The translations under genes and the position numbers were made by a program. A stretch of DNA of 34,213 nt, from NCBI RefSeq assembly GCF_003797145.1, contig NZ_RKMG01000023.1, positions 1-34,213 of the forward strand, in the 5' to 3' direction. This DNA is from Aerococcus agrisoli (GTDB lineage Bacteria > Bacillota > Bacilli > Lactobacillales > Aerococcaceae). Positions 32,091-34,213 of the stretch are shown here, in pieces. Within the stretch, counting starts at the first letter, position 1, and every line of letters begins with the position of its first letter. Under the pieces are notes generated by a model. That model was not told where the DNA came from. It made no database searches and worked only from the letters and a program-made list of their open reading frames with translations.

Positions 32091-33470
32091 ATGTATGAAC
32101 AAATTGATTACAGTAAATATATTCCGCAAATGATTGAAGATATCCAAAATTTGGTACGCATTCCATCGATTCGAGATGATCAAGCAGCAACTCCGGAAGC
32201 ACCATATGGTCCTCAGGTAAGAGAAGCGCTGGACTTCATGCATGATATCGCTGTACGTGATGGCTTAAAGGTGGGCGATGCTTATCCATATGCCGTTTAC
32301 ATGCAAGGGCAAAATAATGCCGCAGGTGCCCGCATCGATGTGGTAAGCCATGTGGACGTTGTGCCTGTTGGTACTTTATCTAACTGGACATATGAGCCGT
32401 TTGGGGCTGAAATTGATGGCGACCGCATGTATGGTCGAGGTACATCTGATATGAAACGAAATGCGATTATTTCTTACTATGCAGCCCGTATTTTACATGA
32501 TTATCAAATTCCAACGAAAAATACGATTCGTATCGTGATTGGTTCAGATGAAGAATCGGATATGTCAGATATCCAACATTATGTTGCCAAAGAAGGGGCA
32601 CCTGATTTTGCGATTACACCTGATGGTACATTCCCACTACAGATTGGTGAGAAGGGTGCAACTACATGGGAATATAGTGGTTATGTGACGGATACAATCG
32701 TTGAAAGTGTGCATGGTGGTGCTGGTTCAAATGTCGTGCCTTCAGAAGCACAATTTGTTTTAACAGCGGCATATAACAGTGAATTAGACACGTATGCAGC
32801 TGGGAAAAACTGGGCGATTGAAGTGACAGAAAAAGAAGGTAAAACGTATCTAACGGTGTTTGGTATTTCCGCCCATGCATCTACTCCTGAGGCGGGAGAT
32901 TCTGCCATTACACGTGGGTTTGAATTGATTGCAACGGTGTATGGTGATGCATTTGCACAACGCTATGTAGACTTATTCCGTGATTACTACGGTAGTGGTT
33001 TTGACATTGCTCGTGAACATGAAGTGATGGGGCCTTTAACTGTTAATCAAGGTGTCTTTGATAAAGAAGCAGATGGTAGCATAGCATTCACGATTGACAT
33101 TCGTTATCCAGAAAATATTACTGAACCTGAGTTATCTGCTGCGTTTACAAAAGCTTTCCCAGCCTTAACAGCGGTGAAACCATTCGATACGCCACCAATT
33201 CTATCTGATGTTACATTGCCTGCAAATCAATTGTTATTAAAGACTTTTGAAGATCATTATCCAGACCATTCGCTTGAACCGATTATCTCTGGTGGGGTAT
33301 CATATAGTAAAGTGATGCCAAATTGTGTGTCTTTTGGGATGAATTTCCAAGATGATGTACATGTTGCACATCAAGCAAATGAGTATATTGAGTTAGCAAC
33401 ACTAACAGATTTACTTCAATTATTTACAGATGCCTTCATTCGTTTGGGTCAGGCAGATACCTTGAAGTAA
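32091..33470 (+). CDS. M20-family dipeptidase/metallopeptidase
   Basis: Zinc peptidase of the M20 family, 459 residues, the length of PepV-type dipeptidases. Metal-site residues are visible in order: His87 in SHVDVVP, the bridging Asp120 in GRGTSDMKR, Glu154/Glu155 in DEESD, Asp178 in TPDGTFP, and His427 in VAHQANEYI. The bridging loop reads SDMKRN, nearer to the DMKG of DapE/ArgE-type enzymes than to the DDKG of PepV, with Arg where Gly is usual. A dimerisation or lid domain lies at about 195-330. ATG has AAGGAG upstream, 25 bases past traX, so it may be co-transcribed. Dipeptide cleavage is most likely; DapE activity is less so given the length. Confidence 0.87.
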   Translation: MYEQIDYSKYIPQMIEDIQNLVRIPSIRDDQAATPEAPYGPQVREALDFMHDIAVRDGLKVGDAYPYAVYMQGQNNAAGARIDVVSHVDVVPVGTLSNWTYEPFGAEIDGDRMYGRGTSDMKRNAIISYYAARILHDYQIPTKNTIRIVIGSDEESDMSDIQHYVAKEGAPDFAITPDGTFPLQIGEKGATTWEYSGYVTDTIVESVHGGAGSNVVPSEAQFVLTAAYNSELDTYAAGKNWAIEVTEKEGKTYLTVFGISAHASTPEAGDSAITRGFELIATVYGDAFAQRYVDLFRDYYGSGFDIAREHEVMGPLTVNQGVFDKEADGSIAFTIDIRYPENITEPELSAAFTKAFPALTAVKPFDTPPILSDVTLPANQLLLKTFEDHYPDHSLEPIISGGVSYSKVMPNCVSFGMNFQDDVHVAHQANEYIELATLTDLLQLFTDAFIRLGQADTLK

Positions 33471-33494
33471 TCCATCGATGAAGAGGGGAATATT

Positions 33495-34166
33495 GTGAAC
33501 GAGAAAGAATTAGTCGGCAAAGAGGCTGCAAAATATGTAGAAGATGGTATGGTCGTTGGACTTGGAACGGGTTCGACGGCGTATCATTTGATTGTTGAAT
33601 TAGGTAGACGTGTCCGTGAAGAAGGGCTAAATATGATAGGTGTTGCCACTTCAGTCCAATCCGCTGAACTAGCTAAAGAAGTAGGCATCAATGTTCAATC
33701 ATTTAACGATGTGAAGGAAATTGATGTAACGATTGATGGTACGGATGAGTTTGACCCAGCCTTGAATGGTATCAAAGGTGGCGGTGGTGCGCATTTAATT
33801 GAAAAAATTATTGCCGTGAATAGTAAACGGGTTATTTGGATTTGTGACCATTCCAAAGAGGTAACGCAGTTAGGTGCCTTTCCATTACCAGTTGAGGTGA
33901 TTCGTGATGCTAGCCAACATCTATTTGATGGCTTTGTAGCAAAAGGGTATGCACCATCATATCGCTTAACACCAGCAGGCGATAAGTTTATTACCGATAG
34001 TGGCAATTATCTTATTGATTTGCATTTGGAAAAAATCGACAACGCACCACAACTTGCAGAAGAATTAATTCATTTGGTTGGTGTGGTTGAACACGGATTA
34101 TTCTTAGATATCGCTGACCATGTCATCATGGCCAAAGACGATAAAATCGTTCATTTTTACAAATAA
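33495..34166 (+). CDS. rpiA: Ribose-5-phosphate isomerase A
   Basis: Interconverts ribose-5-phosphate and ribulose-5-phosphate in the non-oxidative pentose phosphate pathway. The 223-residue length is typical. It has GLGTGSTAYHLI (22-33), DGTDEFD (81-87) and KGGGGAHLIEKI (94-105) with the catalytic Glu103. The start is GTG with AGAGGGG 7 bases upstream. It lies 24 bases behind the M20 gene, and a ribosome site for a further gene follows within 20 bases, so it is mid-operon. Confidence 0.96.
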   Translation: MNEKELVGKEAAKYVEDGMVVGLGTGSTAYHLIVELGRRVREEGLNMIGVATSVQSAELAKEVGINVQSFNDVKEIDVTIDGTDEFDPALNGIKGGGGAHLIEKIIAVNSKRVIWICDHSKEVTQLGAFPLPVEVIRDASQHLFDGFVAKGYAPSYRLTPAGDKFITDSGNYLIDLHLEKIDNAPQLAEELIHLVGVVEHGLFLDIADHVIMAKDDKIVHFYK

Positions 34167-34189
34167 TATAGAAAAAGGAGATCAAAGCT

Positions 34190-34213
34190 GTGAACCACTC
34201 CCCGTCAAGTAGA
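34190..34213 (+). CDS. Start of a further gene, cut by the window end
   Basis: AAAAAGGAGAT (34172-34182) is followed 7 bases later by GTG and an open frame to the last base (MNHSPSSR). Eight codons are too few to identify it. Position suggests co-transcription with rpiA. Confidence 0.4.

Noticed and set aside
32091..33470. M20 enzyme with a broken active site because it has DMK rather than DDK
   Set aside because: DMK at this position is normal in DapE/ArgE-type M20 enzymes and the metal ligands are all present.

Overview
The window reads as ordinary chromosome of a low-GC Gram-positive bacterium of the order Lactobacillales. The evidence is strong AGGAGG-type ribosome sites, frequent TTG/GTG starts, a stand-alone glutamate 5-kinase without a PUA domain, a glnQHMP-type amino-acid transporter, a YitT protein, a TrhO rhodanese, a chromosomal TraX protein and many U-tailed terminators. 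A Carnobacteriaceae- or Aerococcaceae-like host would fit, but I cannot fix the genus from sequence alone. I see no phage, insertion sequence, CRISPR array, rRNA or tRNA.

Layout. 1-3415 (minus): a dispersed repeat, cytoplasmic L-asparaginase, and the proline genes proB-proA. 3559-6167: a membrane-anchored VanY-type carboxypeptidase (plus), a 250-bp inverted-repeat element, and lysA (minus). 6313-9379 (plus): a long structured leader with its own promoter, a possible 18-codon peptide and an attenuator-like terminator, in front of a three-gene TrpXYZ-like ABC transporter. 9447-13975: trhO, a GNAT acetyltransferase, an orphan polar amino-acid ATPase, a YitT membrane protein and an unknown protein. 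14035-17865: a TetR-controlled oxidoreductase pair (SDR plus FAD-linked oxidase) with two palindromic operators, and an AraC regulator. 18216-20904 (plus): a TPR protein with a natural His-rich tail, a diverged repeat copy, and purB. 20973-25133 (minus): a second AraC regulator, dapA behind a lysine riboswitch, alr, and a half-size aromatic-acid-exporter-like protein. 25307-27945: a small membrane protein, an exact 120-bp tandem repeat, pepQ and a TIM-barrel partner. 28242-34213 (plus): glnQHMP, traX, an M20 dipeptidase, rpiA and the first codons of a further gene.

The common theme is amino-acid supply: proline synthesis, lysine/diaminopimelate steps (dapA, lysA), D-alanine (alr), asparagine breakdown, dipeptide cleavage and three amino-acid-type ABC systems. 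Several genes also touch the cell wall (VanY, alr, dapA, lysA).

The two least explained items are (i) the leader at about 6348-6648, where a 12-nt segment of an upstream hairpin is perfectly complementary to the terminator and no T-box or known aptamer signature is visible, and (ii) a family of roughly 120-bp intergenic repeats at three loci that keeps fixed flanks around a hairpin whose sequence differs at each locus while its pairing is kept.
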